Part shown: positions 6,354 through 6,725 of the stretch, in pieces
Layout of the letters: each line of letters opens with the position of its first letter
How positions within the stretch are numbered: the first letter of the stretch is position 1
Assembly (NCBI GenBank): GCA_020200195.1
Contig: JAIVJE010000155.1
Span: 1-6,725 of the forward strand
DNA from: Acidobacteriota bacterium
GTDB lineage: Bacteria; Acidobacteriota; Vicinamibacteria; Vicinamibacterales; 2-12-FULL-66-21
DNA: 6,725 nt
Direction: 5' to 3'
Made by a program: the position numbers and the translations under genes
The notes under the pieces: generated by a model
What the model was told of the DNA's origin: nothing
Database searches by the model: none
Seen by the model: only the letters and a program-made list of their open reading frames with translations

Positions 6354-6725
6354 GGGCGGCGTCCTGCCACGCTGTCGAGCACTGACATCGCGGCATCCGC
6401 CACGGCATCAACGGACACCAGTGCGAGGCAATCCGGAATGTGTCCTCGGCAGCGCTCCGGCGGAAGGCGAATGCGGTTGCACGGGCTACAGGGAAGGTCG
6501 ACCCGGACCACCCGGTCGAGCGGATTTCGCGGAGCATAACGAGCCGGAGTGGAGGGTCCGAACACCGCAACGACAGGCGTTTGCATCGTCGCCGCGAGAT
6601 GCATGGGTCCGGTATCCCCGGTGACGAAGAGGTCCAGTCGCTGCAGCACAGCAGCGAGCTCGAGCAAGTCCAGGTCACCGGACGCATCCACGACACGGTT
6701 CAGCGGCAGTCCTTCTTTGACCCGC
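6350..6725 (-). CDS. Glycosyltransferase family 9 (LPS heptosyltransferase-like), C-terminal part only
   Basis: About 124 C-terminal residues of a GT-B glycosyltransferase; the N-terminal two thirds lie beyond the right edge (family length about 340-360). The visible part begins RVKEGLPLNRVVDASG and continues with DLLELAAVLQRLDLFVTGDT. The diagnostic GT9 segment is TGDTGPMHLAA followed by TPVVAVFGPS, which binds the ADP-heptose or other nucleotide-sugar donor. Four cysteines (CSPC, then two more near ERCRGHIPDC) match the Cys-rich tail common in this family. The frame is open to the edge, so internal start codons here are not real starts. Its TGA overlaps the ATG of the next glycosyltransferase. 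Enzymes of this family add heptose or related sugars to LPS core or other glycans on the cytoplasmic side. The sugar here cannot be told from the fragment. Confidence 0.92.
   Translation of the reverse strand, partial: RVKEGLPLNRVVDASGDLDLLELAAVLQRLDLFVTGDTGPMHLAATMQTPVVAVFGPSTPARYAPRNPLDRVVRVDLPCSPCNRIRLPPERCRGHIPDCLALVSVDAVADAAMSVLDSVAGRRP

Overview
This is a GC-rich bacterial window in which every gene lies on the minus strand, so transcription runs from high to low coordinates. It looks like part of a surface-polysaccharide (LPS, O-antigen or capsule-like) gene cluster of a Gram-negative bacterium. The evidence is a GT9 heptosyltransferase-type enzyme, a Wzx/MOP-type flippase, a nucleotide-sugar SDR enzyme, and a periplasmic STN-domain protein with a signal peptide. 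The proline-rich STN protein and the codon bias would fit a soil Acidobacteriota-like or other high-GC Gram-negative lineage. That is only an impression, because no marker gene is present.

Layout in the direction of transcription: (1) the C-terminal part of a GT9 family glycosyltransferase, cut by the right edge; (2) a 621-residue GT-B-like glycosyltransferase of the surface-carbohydrate type, overlapping gene 1 by ATGA; (3) a complete NAD-dependent SDR nucleotide-sugar epimerase/decarboxylase, overlapping gene 2 by 13 nt; (4) a radical SAM/SPASM gene broken into two frames, overlapping gene 3 by ATGA; (5) after a 61-nt gap with a promoter-like sequence, a secreted STN-domain protein with a proline-rich tail; (6) after a 43-nt gap, a class I SAM methyltransferase; (7) 9 nt further, a TTG-started polysaccharide flippase cut by the left edge. 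Coding density is nearly complete. There is no RNA gene, CRISPR array, insertion sequence or integrase.

Together, genes 1-3 and 6-7 could make an activated sugar, assemble and possibly methylate a glycan, and flip the lipid-linked product across the inner membrane. The radical SAM gene appears inactivated. The STN gene seems to be its own transcription unit inside the cluster.

The points most worth a second look are: a near-perfect 34-nt inverted repeat (16-bp arms, one mismatch) in the last codons of the methyltransferase, directly before the flippase start; the out-of-frame junction in the radical SAM gene, which also seems to lack the connector between core and SPASM domain; the free-standing STN/proline-rich protein; and the large glycosyltransferase with an unassigned N-terminal half. 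I see no clear evidence of a wholly new system. Most of the window is an ordinary glycan locus.
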